Of a DNA stretch of 64,000 bases, positions 25,465 to 36,197 are shown piece after piece. The notes beneath the pieces were generated by a model, which saw nothing but the letters and a program-made list of their open reading frames with translations, made no database searches and was not told where the DNA came from. The DNA lies in assembly GCF_900188105.1 (NCBI RefSeq), contig NZ_FZNP01000010.1, positions 124,001 through 188,000 on the forward strand. Direction: 5' to 3'. Source of the stretch: Actinomadura mexicana (lineage in GTDB: Bacteria > Actinomycetota > Actinomycetes > Streptosporangiales > Streptosporangiaceae). Within the stretch, counting starts at the first letter, position 1, and each line of letters starts with the position of its first letter. The translations under genes were made by a program, and so were the position numbers.

Positions 25465-26628
25465 ATGACCGCAGGACGAGACCCCCTGGCCAGGCTCCGG
25501 GACGCGGCCGGGCGGCGCGCCGCCGCCGGGCTGCGCCGGTCGCTGCGCCCCCGGCCCGACGGGCTCACCGATCTGGCGTCCAACGACTACCTCGGGCTGT
25601 CCGGCGACCCGCGGCTCGTCGAGGGCGCCGTCGCCGCCGCGCGCGAGTGGGGCACCGGCTCCACCGGCTCGCGCCTCGTCACCGGGACGACGGAGCTGCA
25701 CACCGAGCTGGACCGGCGGCTCGCCGCGTTCACCGGCAGCGCCGCCGGCCTGGTGTTCTCCTCCGGCTTCCTCGCCAACCTCGGCGCCGTCACGGCGCTC
25801 GCCGGGCCCGACACCCTCGTGGTGTCCGACCGGGTCAACCACGCCTCCATCGTGGACGCGTGCCGGCTGTCGCGGTCCCGCGTCGTGATCGTCGCGCACC
25901 GGGACGCCGCCGCCGCGGAGCGGGCCCTCGCCGAGCGCGAGGAGGACCACGCCATCGTCGTCACCGACGCGGTGTTCTCCGTGGACGGCGACCTCGCGCC
26001 GCTGGGCGCGCTGCACGCCGCCGTCCGGGCGCACGGGGCGCTGCTGGTCGTCGACGAGGCGCACGCGCTCGGCGTCGTCGGCGACGGGGGCCGGGGCGCC
26101 GCGCACGCCGCCGGCCTCGCGGGCGAACCCGACGTGGTCCTCACTCTCACGCTGTCGAAGTCGCTGGCGTCGCAGGGCGGGGCGGTCCTCGGGGCCCCCG
26201 AGGTGATCGACGCGCTGGTCGACACGGGGCGCTCGTTCATCTTCGACACCGGTCTGAACCCGCCGGCCGCCGGCGCCGCCCTCGCCGCGCTGGACGTGCT
26301 CGGATCCGACCCCGGGCTGCCCGGCCGGGCCCGCGAGCGGGCGCTGGCGATCTCAAACCTGGCGGCCGGTTCCGGCCTGGAAACGGCCAGGCCCGCGGCG
26401 GCGGTGGTCCCCGTGTTCCTGGGCGAGCCGCAGGCCGCGGTGCGGGCCGCCGAGATCAGCGCTGAGCACGGTCTGCGCGTCGGCTGCTTCCGTCCGCCGT
26501 CGGTTCCCAAGGGCCGGGCGTGCCTGCGCCTCACCGCACGTGCCACGCTGGACGAGTCCGACCTCACACGATTGCGGGCGGCCCTGGCGGAAATCGCGTC
26601 CTCTACCAGCCGTAGTCTTCACCCATAA
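25465..26628 (+). CDS. bioF: 8-amino-7-oxononanoate synthase
   Basis: A 387-residue PLP enzyme that condenses pimeloyl thioester with alanine in biotin synthesis. Visible marks: SNDYLGL, GTGSTGSRLVTGTTELHTELD, FSSGFLANLG, VVDEAHALGVVG with the PLP-contacting Asp, and the Schiff-base Lys in TLSKSLASQGG. ATG 25465 has GCAGGA 8 bases upstream. It stands alone on the plus strand; bioB and bioD are on the minus strand beyond the DasR-like gene. Confidence 0.95.
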   Translation: MTAGRDPLARLRDAAGRRAAAGLRRSLRPRPDGLTDLASNDYLGLSGDPRLVEGAVAAAREWGTGSTGSRLVTGTTELHTELDRRLAAFTGSAAGLVFSSGFLANLGAVTALAGPDTLVVSDRVNHASIVDACRLSRSRVVIVAHRDAAAAERALAEREEDHAIVVTDAVFSVDGDLAPLGALHAAVRAHGALLVVDEAHALGVVGDGGRGAAHAAGLAGEPDVVLTLTLSKSLASQGGAVLGAPEVIDALVDTGRSFIFDTGLNPPAAGAALAALDVLGSDPGLPGRARERALAISNLAAGSGLETARPAAAVVPVFLGEPQAAVRAAEISAEHGLRVGCFRPPSVPKGRACLRLTARATLDESDLTRLRAALAEIASSTSRSLHP

Positions 26629-26664
26629 CATCGGGGAAACCGGTGATGAACGTGAGGAGACGCC

Positions 26665-27468
26665 GTGACGGAGGTCAGGGGCGGGCCCCGGCACGGGGGC
26701 GGGATCGAGCACGGGTTCGACCGGGTCCCGCTCGGCGACATCGGTAAGCGCCACCCGAACCAGGCGCCCCGGATCCCCAAGTACTACAAGCTCAAGGAAC
26801 TGCTGGTCGAGCTGATCCAGTCGCTTCCCGCGGGCAGCCCGCTGCCGCCCGAGCGGACCCTCGCCGAGAAGTACGAGACGTCCCGCACCACCGTCCGGCA
26901 GGCCCTCGCCGAGCTGGTCGTGGAGGGGCGGCTCCAGCGCATCCAGGGCAAGGGAACCTTCGTCGCCAAGCCGAAGGTCGCCCAGGAGCTCCAGCTCGTC
27001 AGCTACACCGAGGACATGCGGCACCACGGGCTGCGCCCCGAGACCCGCATCCTGGAGGCCGGCTACGTCAGCGCCGACGAGCGCCTCGCCACCCTCCTGT
27101 GCATCCGCCCCGGGGGCCGGGTGCTGCGGATCCACCGGCTCCGGCTGGCCGACGGCGAACCGATGTCGATCGACACCTCCCACCTCCCGGCCCGCCGCTT
27201 CCCCGGCCTGCGCCGCGAGCTGCCGCGCCACCACTCCCTGTACGAGACGCTCGCGACCGCCTACGACGTCCACCTCACCGAGGCCGAGGAGACGATCGAG
27301 ACCGTCCTCGCCACCCCGCACGACGCCCAGCTCCTGGGCGTGGACGTCGGCCTGCCGATGCTGCTGCTGTCCCGCCACGCCTTCGACACGACGGGCCAGC
27401 CGGTCGAGTGGGCCCAGTCCCTGTACCGGGGCGACCGCTACAAGTTCATCACCCGGCTCAGCCGCTGA
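26665..27468 (+). CDS. GntR/HutC regulator, DasR-like
   Basis: A 267-residue regulator. The winged helix is PKYYKLKELLVELI, LPPERTLAEKYETSRTTVRQAL, ELVVEGRLQRIQGKGTFV. The UTRA effector domain includes LQLVSYTEDMRHHGL and ends PVEWAQSLYRGDRYKF. The whole runs closely parallel to Streptomyces DasR, which senses glucosamine-6-phosphate and controls N-acetylglucosamine use and development. Whether this is the orthologue or a paralogue cannot be settled here. No dre site (TGGTCTAGACCA type) is visible in the window. It is convergent with bioB, 15 bases apart. Confidence 0.9.
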   Translation: MTEVRGGPRHGGGIEHGFDRVPLGDIGKRHPNQAPRIPKYYKLKELLVELIQSLPAGSPLPPERTLAEKYETSRTTVRQALAELVVEGRLQRIQGKGTFVAKPKVAQELQLVSYTEDMRHHGLRPETRILEAGYVSADERLATLLCIRPGGRVLRIHRLRLADGEPMSIDTSHLPARRFPGLRRELPRHHSLYETLATAYDVHLTEAEETIETVLATPHDAQLLGVDVGLPMLLLSRHAFDTTGQPVEWAQSLYRGDRYKFITRLSR

Positions 27469-27483
27469 CCCGCCGCGCGGCGT

Positions 27484-28479
27484 TCAGAGCGTCCGGCCGA
27501 GGGCCTTGATCGGCATCTGCAGCTCGGTGAGCAGTTCCAGGTCCTGCCGCGCGGGGCGGCCGAGGGTGGTGAGGTAGTTGCCGACGATCACGGCGTTGAT
27601 GCCGCCGAGCATGCCCTCGCGGGTGCCGAGGTCGCCGAGGGTGAGCTCGCGGCCGCCGGCGTAGCGCAGGATCGTGCGGGGCAGCGCGAGCCGGAACGCG
27701 GCGATCGTCTTCAGTGCCTCGGTGCCCTCGACCAGCGGGTAGTCGGCGAACGGGGTGCCGGGACGCGGCGCGAGGAAGTTCAGCGGGACCTCGTCGGGCT
27801 CCAGCTCCGCGAGCTGCCCGGCGAACTCGGCGCGCTGCTCGACGCTCTCGCCCATCCCGACGATGCCGCCGCAGCAGACCTCCATGCCGGCGTCCTTGAC
27901 CATGCGGAGGGTGTCCCAGCGCTCCTCCCACGAGTGCGTGGTGACCACGTTCGGGAAGTGGGAGCGGGCCGTCTCCAGGTTGTGGTTGTAGCGGTGGACG
28001 CCCATCGCGGCCAGCTCGTCCACCTGCGCCTGGGTGAGCATGCCGAGCGAGCACGCGATGTTGATCTCGACGGCGTCGTTGATAACCTTGACGCCGTCGC
28101 GGACCTGCGACATCAGCCGCTCGTCCGGTCCCCGCACGGCGGCGACGATGCAGAACTCGGTGGCGCCGGTCGCGGCGGTCTCCTTCGCCGCCTCGACCAG
28201 CTCGGGGATGTTCAGCCACACCGACCGGACGGGCGACTCGAACTTGCCGGACTGCGAGCAGAAGTGGCAGTCCTCCGGGCAGCCGCCGGTCTTCAGCGAC
28301 ACGATCCCCTCGACCTCGACCTCCGGCCCGCACCACCGCATCCGGACGTCGTGGGCAAGCGCGAGCAGGTCCTGGAGCCGGTCGTCCGGCAGGTTCAGGA
28401 CCTCCAGCACCTGCCCCTGCGACAGGCCCTCGCCCTCGTCCAGGACCTGGCGGAGCGCGATGTCGAGAATGTCCGTCAC
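27484..28479 (-). CDS. bioB: Biotin synthase
   Basis: A 331-residue radical-SAM enzyme inserting sulfur into dethiobiotin. The SAM cluster motif CPEDCHFCSQ (C-x3-C-x2-C) is intact; the second-cluster ligands are in IVAAVRG, NIACSLG, EVCCGGIVGMGES and the Arg in LRYAGGRE. GTG 28479 gives VTDILDIAL and overlaps the bioD stop by four bases. The frame is open far upstream but that part is the shadow of bioD. A BsaP-like helper gene is 2.2 kb away. Confidence 0.97.
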   Translation of the reverse strand: MTDILDIALRQVLDEGEGLSQGQVLEVLNLPDDRLQDLLALAHDVRMRWCGPEVEVEGIVSLKTGGCPEDCHFCSQSGKFESPVRSVWLNIPELVEAAKETAATGATEFCIVAAVRGPDERLMSQVRDGVKVINDAVEINIACSLGMLTQAQVDELAAMGVHRYNHNLETARSHFPNVVTTHSWEERWDTLRMVKDAGMEVCCGGIVGMGESVEQRAEFAGQLAELEPDEVPLNFLAPRPGTPFADYPLVEGTEALKTIAAFRLALPRTILRYAGGRELTLGDLGTREGMLGGINAVIVGNYLTTLGRPARQDLELLTELQMPIKALGRTL

Positions 28480-29207
28480 ATGTTCTCCTTGTCGGGGCCG
28501 AAGGCGGCGCGGAAGGCGGCGGCGTCGAATCCGCCGCCGAACGAGGGGGCCAGGCCGCGGTGCGCGGCCACGAGGAACTCCGCCGGGTCCAGGGCCCCGG
28601 CGCCGGCGGGCAGCGCGCCCGACAGCGGGCGGGCCGCGATGGTCTCCAGGTCGCGGATGTTGCTGCGCATGGCGAGGTCGGGGTCGTCCGGCCACGCGCC
28701 GATCACCACCCCGGCGAGCTGCACCCCGCGGTGCGCCATCGCCTCCAGGGTGAGCGCGGTGTGGTTGAGCGTGCCGAGGTCCGGCCGGGCCACCACCACG
28801 ACGGCGGCGCCGAGCCGGCGCGCGAGGTCGGCGATCGTGCCGCCCTCCTCGTCGTAGCGGACGAGGAGCCCGCCCGCCCCCTCGACCAGCACCAGCCGCC
28901 GACCGGACGCCAGGTCCCGGACGCGCTCGGCGACGTCCGGCAGCCGGACGGGCGGCATCCCCGCGCGGCGGGCCGCCGCGGCCGGGGACAGGGGGTCGGG
29001 GAACCGAGCGAACTCGTGCACGTCGTCGATCCCGGCGAGCCGGCGGACCTCGTCGAGGTCGCCCGGCTCCCCGCCGCCGACACCGGTCTGACCGGGTTTG
29101 ACGACGGCGACCGACGCGCCGCGCGCGGCGGCGACCGCGGCCAGCGCCGCGGTGACGACGGTCTTCCCCACACCCGTGCAGGTCCCGGTCACAACGAGCA
29201 CACTCAC
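28476..29207 (-). CDS. bioD: Dethiobiotin synthetase
   Basis: A 243-residue ATP-dependent carboxylase-type enzyme. The P-loop TGTCTGVGKT at the very start, VVKPGQTG, VEGAGGLLV and LGTLNHTALTLEA are diagnostic. GTG 29207 gives VSVLVVTGTCTG; the 30 upstream codons are low-complexity. Its stop overlaps bioB by four bases. No bioA (DAPA aminotransferase) gene is present in the window, though it normally accompanies bioD. Confidence 0.96.
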   Translation of the reverse strand: MSVLVVTGTCTGVGKTVVTAALAAVAAARGASVAVVKPGQTGVGGGEPGDLDEVRRLAGIDDVHEFARFPDPLSPAAAARRAGMPPVRLPDVAERVRDLASGRRLVLVEGAGGLLVRYDEEGGTIADLARRLGAAVVVVARPDLGTLNHTALTLEAMAHRGVQLAGVVIGAWPDDPDLAMRSNIRDLETIAARPLSGALPAGAGALDPAEFLVAAHRGLAPSFGGGFDAAAFRAAFGPDKENM

Positions 29208-29302
29208 AGATCGGCACACTAGCGCGGGCCCGGAATCGGCCCGTCGCCGGGTTCTCCCCGAATCGACGGAACCGGGGCGGGGGCGCCGAGCGTCCAACCG
29301 TC

Positions 29303-30082
29303 ATGGCCGGTCCGTACACACGCTCCCGCCGGGTGCCGGCAGTCGCCTGCGCCGCCCTGGCCGCCTGCGCGGCGCTGGCCGGCTGCGGCGACGGCTCCGG
29401 CACCGCCGGGCCCTCCTCCCCCGCACCCGCCACGAGCTCGTCCCCCGTCGACGACACCCCCGCGGGCGAGAAGCTCGTCCTGCGGTGGCGCAGGACCGGC
29501 GGCATCGCCGGTCTCGGCGGGCCCGGAAGCCTTCCCGACTTCTCGCTCTACTCCACGGGCCGCGCGGTGGCCACGGTCCAGGGCGGGCCGACCGGGTACC
29601 GCCTGAAGCCCGAAGCCCTGCGGCGCCTCCTGGACGAGGCCCGCGCGGCCGGCCTCGCCCGCTCCCACACGGTCGGGCCCGGCGGCGTCGCGGACGCGAT
29701 CACGATCGTGGTCACGATGGACGGGGCGACGACCCGGATCGTCCAGCCCGAGGCGCAGGCGGGCCCGGAGGGACGCTTCCTCAAGCGCCTCGATCCGGCC
29801 GCCTGGCCCGCGTCCGACCTCGCCGGGAGTCCCGGACCGTACAAGCCGGAGAAGACCGCCGTCCTCGCCGGGCCTGCCACCGGGAGCGCCACCGTCAAGA
29901 CGTGGCCGCTGGCACCGCTCGGCAAGGGCGTCCCGGTGGCCGGGGCGGTCTGCACGGTGGCTCCGGCCGAGAAGGTTCCCGCCACGAACCCGGACACCGC
30001 ATGGCGCAGCGGCGGCCAGACCTACTCGGTCCGCCTGCGTCCCCTGCTCCCCGCCGAGTCCTCCTGCCAGGACGTCAAGTGA
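29303..30082 (+). CDS. Secreted lipoprotein, unknown function
   Basis: A 259-residue exported protein. Basic N-terminus, hydrophobic core and lipobox ACAALAGC, then a Ser/Pro/Thr-rich linker. The body has beta-like strands and a Cys pair (AVCTVAP near residue 212 and SSCQDVK at the end) that could bridge. I do not recognise a named family. It is divergent from bioD with a 95-base gap. Confidence 0.75.
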   Translation: MAGPYTRSRRVPAVACAALAACAALAGCGDGSGTAGPSSPAPATSSSPVDDTPAGEKLVLRWRRTGGIAGLGGPGSLPDFSLYSTGRAVATVQGGPTGYRLKPEALRRLLDEARAAGLARSHTVGPGGVADAITIVVTMDGATTRIVQPEAQAGPEGRFLKRLDPAAWPASDLAGSPGPYKPEKTAVLAGPATGSATVKTWPLAPLGKGVPVAGAVCTVAPAEKVPATNPDTAWRSGGQTYSVRLRPLLPAESSCQDVK

Positions 30083-30108
30083 CCAGTTGCCGAACCATCC
30101 TGCCCTGA

Positions 30109-30124
30109 CGTACAATTTCTTGTA
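30109..30124. promoter_or_regulatory. YefM-type operator
   Basis: GTACAATTTCTTGTAC: inverted GTACAA/TTGTAC with a 4-base centre, 18 bases before yefM. Escherichia coli YefM binds TGTACA-core repeats, so autoregulation by the toxin-antitoxin pair is likely. Confidence 0.75.
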
Positions 30125-30141
30125 CTTGCGGAGGTGGTGAC

Positions 30142-30393
30142 ATGAAGACGATGACCTACTCGGAGTCCCGTGCGCATTACGCCGAGACTCTCAATGCGGT
30201 CGTCGATGATCGCGAGGAAGTGATCATCACCCGTGCCGGGCACGAGCCTGTGGTCATAGTGGCACTCGACGATTACGAGTCACTGAAGGAGACCGCCTAC
30301 CTGCTCAAGAGCCCGGAGAACGCCCGGCGACTGCTGGCTTCCATTGACCGCCTGGAGCACGGAGCCGGAGTCGAGCGGCCTCTCGCCGAATGA
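30142..30393 (+). CDS. yefM: Antitoxin, Phd/YefM family
   Basis: An 83-residue antitoxin. It starts MTYSESRAHYAETLNAV, the dimeric DNA-binding Phd/YefM fold, followed by EVIITRAGHEPVVIVALDDYESL. The C-terminal tail (PENARRLLASIDRLEHG) should wrap the toxin. ATG 30142 has GGAGGTGG upstream. Its stop overlaps the yoeB start (ATGA), the standard coupling of such pairs. Confidence 0.95.
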   Translation: MKTMTYSESRAHYAETLNAVVDDREEVIITRAGHEPVVIVALDDYESLKETAYLLKSPENARRLLASIDRLEHGAGVERPLAE

Positions 30394-30650
30394 AACTGGT
30401 CTGGGACGAGAGCGCCTGGGACGACTACGTTTGGTGGCAGACCGAGGACCGCAAGGTCCTCAAGCGGATCAACAACCTGCTCAAGAATGTTCAGCGCAAC
30501 GGTAATGACGGGATCGGCAAGCCAGAACCCTTGAAGCATGGATTCCACGGTTACTGGTCGCGTCGGATCACCGACGAGCATCGCTTGGTCTACAAACTAG
30601 GCGAAAACGAGATTCGCATCGCCGCTTGCCGTTACCACTACGGGGCTTGA
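30390..30650 (+). CDS. yoeB: Toxin, YoeB/Txe ribosome-dependent mRNA interferase
   Basis: An 86-residue RelE-fold toxin. Typical marks are WDESAWDDYVWWQ, GKPEPLKHGFHGYWSRRI (catalytic Glu and Arg) and the final ACRYHYG with the catalytic His and Tyr. All known active-site residues appear present, so it should be functional. It cleaves mRNA at the ribosome A site when free. It overlaps bsaP on the other strand by 13 bases at its 3' end. The pair sits between bioB-bioD and the bsaP/accC genes. Confidence 0.95.
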   Translation: MKLVWDESAWDDYVWWQTEDRKVLKRINNLLKNVQRNGNDGIGKPEPLKHGFHGYWSRRITDEHRLVYKLGENEIRIAACRYHYGA

Positions 30651-30826
30651 CCCTCGGGTTCGAGGGGGCCGTGCTGGGAGCATTCGGCCGTCCAGGCCGT
30701 CGGAGTGACCTGGACTATCAGGCGGCGGCGGCAGTGGGGGCAGTAGCGGGGCGGTTCCATCCGGCGGGCGGTCCGGCAGGGGGTGTGGTCGCCCTCGGCG
30801 GGCTCGCCGCAGCGGTCGCAGTACAC
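30638..30826 (-). CDS. bsaP: Biotin synthase auxiliary protein-like (BsaP)
   Basis: A 62-residue protein with six cysteines: CDRCGE, PCRTARRM, YCPHCRRR, ECSQHG. The block EPPRYCPHCRRRLIVQV and TPTAWTAECSQHG closely resembles the mycobacterial BsaP that helps BioB recover its auxiliary cluster, from my memory of that family. A zinc ribbon is an alternative reading. GTG 30826 is the start. It lies 33 bases after accC on the same strand, so the two are probably co-transcribed, and bioB itself is close. Confidence 0.82.
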   Translation of the reverse strand: MYCDRCGEPAEGDHTPCRTARRMEPPRYCPHCRRRLIVQVTPTAWTAECSQHGPLEPEGQAP

Positions 30827-30859
30827 GGCGTCACTCTACGACGGGCGCGGGGGCCGCGC

Positions 30860-32206
30860 TCAGGTGGCCTGGGGGCGGCGCATGCGCCCGACCAGCCCGG
30901 TGTCGTAGGTTCCGGCGGCGAACTCCGGGCGGTCGAGCAGCTCGCGCAGGAAGGGCAGGTTCGTCGGCGGGCCCTCGATGTGGAACGCCTCCAGGGCGGC
31001 GCGGGCGCGGGCCAGGGCGTGGGCGCGGTCGTCGCCGTGGACGCACAGCTTGGCCAGCAGCGGGTCGTAGTGGCGGGTGACGGTGGTGCCCTCGGCGTAG
31101 CCCGCGTCGATGCGGATGCCGTCGCCGACGGGCTCCTCCCACACCGTGATCTCGCCCGTGCCGGGCAGGAAGCGCTGCGGGTCCTCGGCCAGGACGCGGA
31201 ACTCGATGGCGTGCCCGCGCGGGGCGGTGCCGGTGAACGAGACCGGTTCGCCGGCGGCGATGCGGAACTGCTGCTCGACGAGGTCGATGCCGGTGACCAG
31301 TTCGGTCACCGGGTGCTCGATCTGGAGGCGGGTGTCCATCTCCAGGAAGGAGAACTCCTGCGCGGCGGGGTCGACCAGGCACTCGACGGTGCCGGCGCCC
31401 CGGTAGCCGACGGCCTCGCCCGCGCGGACGGCGGCGGCCAGCATCCGCACGCGCAGCGCCGGAGTGATGCCGGGGGACGGGGACTCCTCCACGACCTTCT
31501 GGTACCGGCGCTGGACGGAGCAGTCGCGCTCGCCCAGCGCGACCACGGTGCCGTCGGCCAGGCCGAGGATCTGGACCTCGACGTGCCGGGCGCCCTCGAC
31601 GTAGCGCTCCAGCAGGACGTCGCCCCTGCCGAAGATCTGCTCGCCGGCGGCGCGGGCCTCCTCGAACGCCCTGCGCAGCGACGCCTCGTCGTGGACGGCG
31701 GCAAGGCCGATGCCCCCGCCGCCCGCGGCGGGCTTCACCATGACGGGGTAGCCGATGCGCTCGGCCTCCTCGGCCGCCGTCGCCGCGTCGGGCACGGGCT
31801 CCCAGACCCCGGGGGCGACGGGGACGCCCGCCTCCTTCATCAGGTTCCGGGCGTTGATCTTGTCGCCCATCCGGGCGATGGCGAGCGGCGGCGGACCGAC
31901 CCAGACCAGGCCGCGGCCGGCGACCTGCCGGGCGAACGCGGCGCTCTCGGCGAGGAACCCGTGGCCGGGGTGGACGGCCTGCGCGTTGGTCCGGTGCGCG
32001 GCCTCCAGGATCGCGGCGGCGTTGAGGTAGCTGCCGGCCGCCTCGGCGGGCCCGATCAGGACGGCCTCGTCCGCCTCGGCGACGAAGGGCAGGCCCTCGT
32101 CGGCCGCGGAGTACACCGCGATCGTCTTGAGCCCCATCGCGCGGGCGGTGTGCACGATCCGCCCGGCGATCTCGCCGCGGTTGGCCACGAGCACCGACTC
32201 GAACAC
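30860..32206 (-). CDS. accC: Biotin carboxylase (AccC type)
   Basis: A 448-residue biotin carboxylase with N-terminal FESVLVANRGEIAGRI, the ATP-grasp motif KPAAGGGGIG, and C-terminal biotin-carboxylase domain. The metal/biotin motif reads EMDTRLQIEHPVTE, where the usual Asn after Met is Asp, and the usual GYGFLSEN is GHGFLAES. There is no biotin-carrier domain, so a separate BCCP and carboxyltransferase must work with it. It carboxylates biotin using bicarbonate and ATP. ATG 32206 is a normal start. It is followed by bsaP. Confidence 0.93.
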   Translation of the reverse strand: MFESVLVANRGEIAGRIVHTARAMGLKTIAVYSAADEGLPFVAEADEAVLIGPAEAAGSYLNAAAILEAAHRTNAQAVHPGHGFLAESAAFARQVAGRGLVWVGPPPLAIARMGDKINARNLMKEAGVPVAPGVWEPVPDAATAAEEAERIGYPVMVKPAAGGGGIGLAAVHDEASLRRAFEEARAAGEQIFGRGDVLLERYVEGARHVEVQILGLADGTVVALGERDCSVQRRYQKVVEESPSPGITPALRVRMLAAAVRAGEAVGYRGAGTVECLVDPAAQEFSFLEMDTRLQIEHPVTELVTGIDLVEQQFRIAAGEPVSFTGTAPRGHAIEFRVLAEDPQRFLPGTGEITVWEEPVGDGIRIDAGYAEGTTVTRHYDPLLAKLCVHGDDRAHALARARAALEAFHIEGPPTNLPFLRELLDRPEFAAGTYDTGLVGRMRRPQAT

Positions 32207-32404
32207 CTGGGGGCTCCTCCTCGCGGACCGGCGGGACCCGGCGTCCCGCCCCGGCAGAGACTAGTGGGCCGGTGGCTCCGCGACCGACGATTCCCGGGTC
32301 ACCGCCCGGTACACCCCGTGTGGCGCATGTCTCGGGGAGGGCGTCGGCGCAGCGGAGTCCCTTCCTTCAGGCGGCGCCGTCCAGTTCCTGGCCCGGCGCG
32401 CGAA

Positions 32405-32434
32405 AAGGGGGCCCGGCCAGAGCCGGGCCCCCTT
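32405..32434 (-). terminator. Rho-independent terminator of the EF-G gene
   Basis: A perfect 13-bp stem (32405-32417 with 32422-32434) with a 4-base loop and a TTTT run on the minus strand, 4 bases after the EF-G stop. The stretch 32207-32404 upstream of accC shows no gene. Confidence 0.9.
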
Positions 32435-32438
32435 CACG

Positions 32439-34493
<2,055 letters not shown>

Positions 34494-34602
34494 CGGGAAT
34501 CCTCCCGGTTCTCTCTGATGACGACCGCCGCCGGACAAGATCGTGCCGTGCGGCAGGCCGACCGTAACGGCCGCGGGAGGGCCGGCGCGAAGGGTTTTCC
34601 GG

Positions 34603-35223
34603 CTAGGAGGCGATCTCGCCGAGGGTCTCGATGACGCTGCGCAGGTGCGCGCGGGCGGCCTGCTCGGCCGCGGCCGGGTCGTGGGCGGCGATCGCGTCGA
34701 TGATGGCGAGGTGCTGCGGGAGGGACGCCTGGGGGCGGCCCGGGTGCATGGCCAGCTTGAACTGGTGCCGGACGCCCTGGGCGCGCAGGCGTTCCAGGAC
34801 GCCCGAGGCGGTCCGCTGCCCGCTGATCTCGCGGACGCGGCGGTGGAGGCGCTCGTTCAGCCGGGAGTAGCCGAGCACGTCGCCGGACGCGACGGCGGCG
34901 CGCATCTCCTCGCCGATCGCCCGCAGATCGGAGACCTCGGCGGGGGCGGCGCGCTCGGCGGCCTTGGCCGCGCACAGCCCCTCGATCACCATCCGGACCT
35001 CGGTGATCTCGACGGCCTCCGCCAGGGAGACCGCGCGCACGCGGGCGCCCCGGTTCTGGACGCGCTCGACCAGGCCCTCGCCGGCGAGTACGGCGAGGGC
35101 CGCGCGGACGCCGGCGCGGCTCGCCGCGAACTGCTCCGACAGGTCGGCCTCGACCAGCCGCTGGTTCGGCACGAACTCGCCGCCGAGGATCGCCTCGCGG
35201 ATCGATGCCGTCACGTCGCTCAC
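34603..35223 (-). CDS. GntR/FCD-type regulator
   Basis: A 206-residue FadR-family regulator. The winged helix has LGGEFVPNQRLVEADLSEQFAASRAGVRAALAVLAGEGLVERVQNRGARV. The FCD domain includes RLNERLHRRVREISG and PQHLAIIDAIAAHD with metal-type residues. GTG 35223 is the start. It is divergent from the dehydrogenase gene 80 bases away, with an AATTG/CAATT palindrome between, so it likely controls that gene. Confidence 0.9.
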   Translation of the reverse strand: MSDVTASIREAILGGEFVPNQRLVEADLSEQFAASRAGVRAALAVLAGEGLVERVQNRGARVRAVSLAEAVEITEVRMVIEGLCAAKAAERAAPAEVSDLRAIGEEMRAAVASGDVLGYSRLNERLHRRVREISGQRTASGVLERLRAQGVRHQFKLAMHPGRPQASLPQHLAIIDAIAAHDPAAAEQAARAHLRSVIETLGEIAS

Positions 35224-35234
35224 GGGGTCTCCGG

Positions 35235-35248
35235 AATTGTCGCCAATT
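35235..35248. promoter_or_regulatory. Palindrome in GntR-dehydrogenase gap
   Basis: AATTG-TCGC-CAATT, 11 bases upstream of the regulator start, within a relatively AT-rich divergent promoter. Candidate operator. Confidence 0.5.
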
Positions 35249-35303
35249 TTGTTGTGACCTAGAGTAGCGGTTCGCGGGACCGTCCCGCCGCGGAGGAGGA
35301 CGC

Positions 35304-36062
35304 ATGACGGTGATCGCCGTACTCGGACTCGGTGAGGCGGGCGGCGCGATCGCGCGCGACCTGGTGACCGCGGGGGCGGTGGTGCGCGGCTACGACCCGG
35401 CCGTCGCGGCGTCCGGCGGGATCGTCCAGGCCGGGAGCGAGGCCGACGCCGCCGCCGGCGCCGAGCTCGTGCTGAGCGTCAACAGCGCGCACGACGCGGT
35501 CGCGGCGCTCAGGGCGGGGGCCGGCGCCGCGCGGGACGCCGTGTGGGCCGACCTCAACACCGGGTCGCCCGGGTTGAAGCGGGAGCTGGAATCGCTCGCG
35601 CGGCGGGCCGGCGTCCGGTTCGCCGATGTGGCGATCATGGCGCCGGTGCCCGGCCGCGGGCTCCGCACGCCGATGCTGGCCTGCGCGCAGGGCGCCGGGG
35701 ACGTCGCCGCGCTCCTCGTCCCGCTCGGCGCGGAGATCGAGGTGATGGACGCGGAGGCGGGCGCGGCGGCCGGCCGCAAGCTGCTGCGCAGCGTGTTCTT
35801 CAAGGGGCTGGCCGGATCGGTGGTCGAGGCGCTGGAGGCGGCGCGGGCGGCCGGCTGCGAGGACTGGCTGCGCGGGAACATCGACGCCGAGCTGGCGGCG
35901 GCCGGAGAGCACACCGTGGACCGCCTCGTCGCCGGGACGTACCGGCACGCCGCCCGCCGCGCCGCCGAGATGGAGGCCGCGGCGGCCATGCTGGAGGAGC
36001 TGGACGTCCCCCCGGCGATGGCCGCCGCAAGCCGCGACCTGCTGCAGCGCCTGTCCGGCTGA
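35304..36062 (+). CDS. NAD(P)-dependent beta-hydroxyacid dehydrogenase-like
   Basis: A 252-residue dehydrogenase. The Rossmann motif VLGLGEAGGAIARDL at the N-terminus and the substrate-region DLNTGSPGLKREL, then GRKLLRSVFFKGLAG (likely catalytic Lys) and a C-terminal helical domain (DUF1932-like). It is similar to 3-hydroxyisobutyrate dehydrogenase relatives. ATG 35304 has GGAGGAGG upstream. It is divergent from the FCD regulator. The substrate is unknown. Confidence 0.88.
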   Translation: MTVIAVLGLGEAGGAIARDLVTAGAVVRGYDPAVAASGGIVQAGSEADAAAGAELVLSVNSAHDAVAALRAGAGAARDAVWADLNTGSPGLKRELESLARRAGVRFADVAIMAPVPGRGLRTPMLACAQGAGDVAALLVPLGAEIEVMDAEAGAAAGRKLLRSVFFKGLAGSVVEALEAARAAGCEDWLRGNIDAELAAAGEHTVDRLVAGTYRHAARRAAEMEAAAAMLEELDVPPAMAAASRDLLQRLSG

Positions 36063-36197
36063 CGGCCCCCGGCAGGCCGGGGCGCGTACCGCGCCTGCTC
36101 CTGGACGCGGGCGGTCCCGGTTAGCAAGACCACAGTGGGGGTGCGACACAAGACCGGTTTGCGAGAAAATGCCGTCCGGGCGGACGGAGGGAGCCAC

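Noticed and set aside
26629..26664. DasR binding site (dre) near the DasR-like gene
   Set aside because: No TGGTCTAGACCA-like sequence was found there or at its neighbours.
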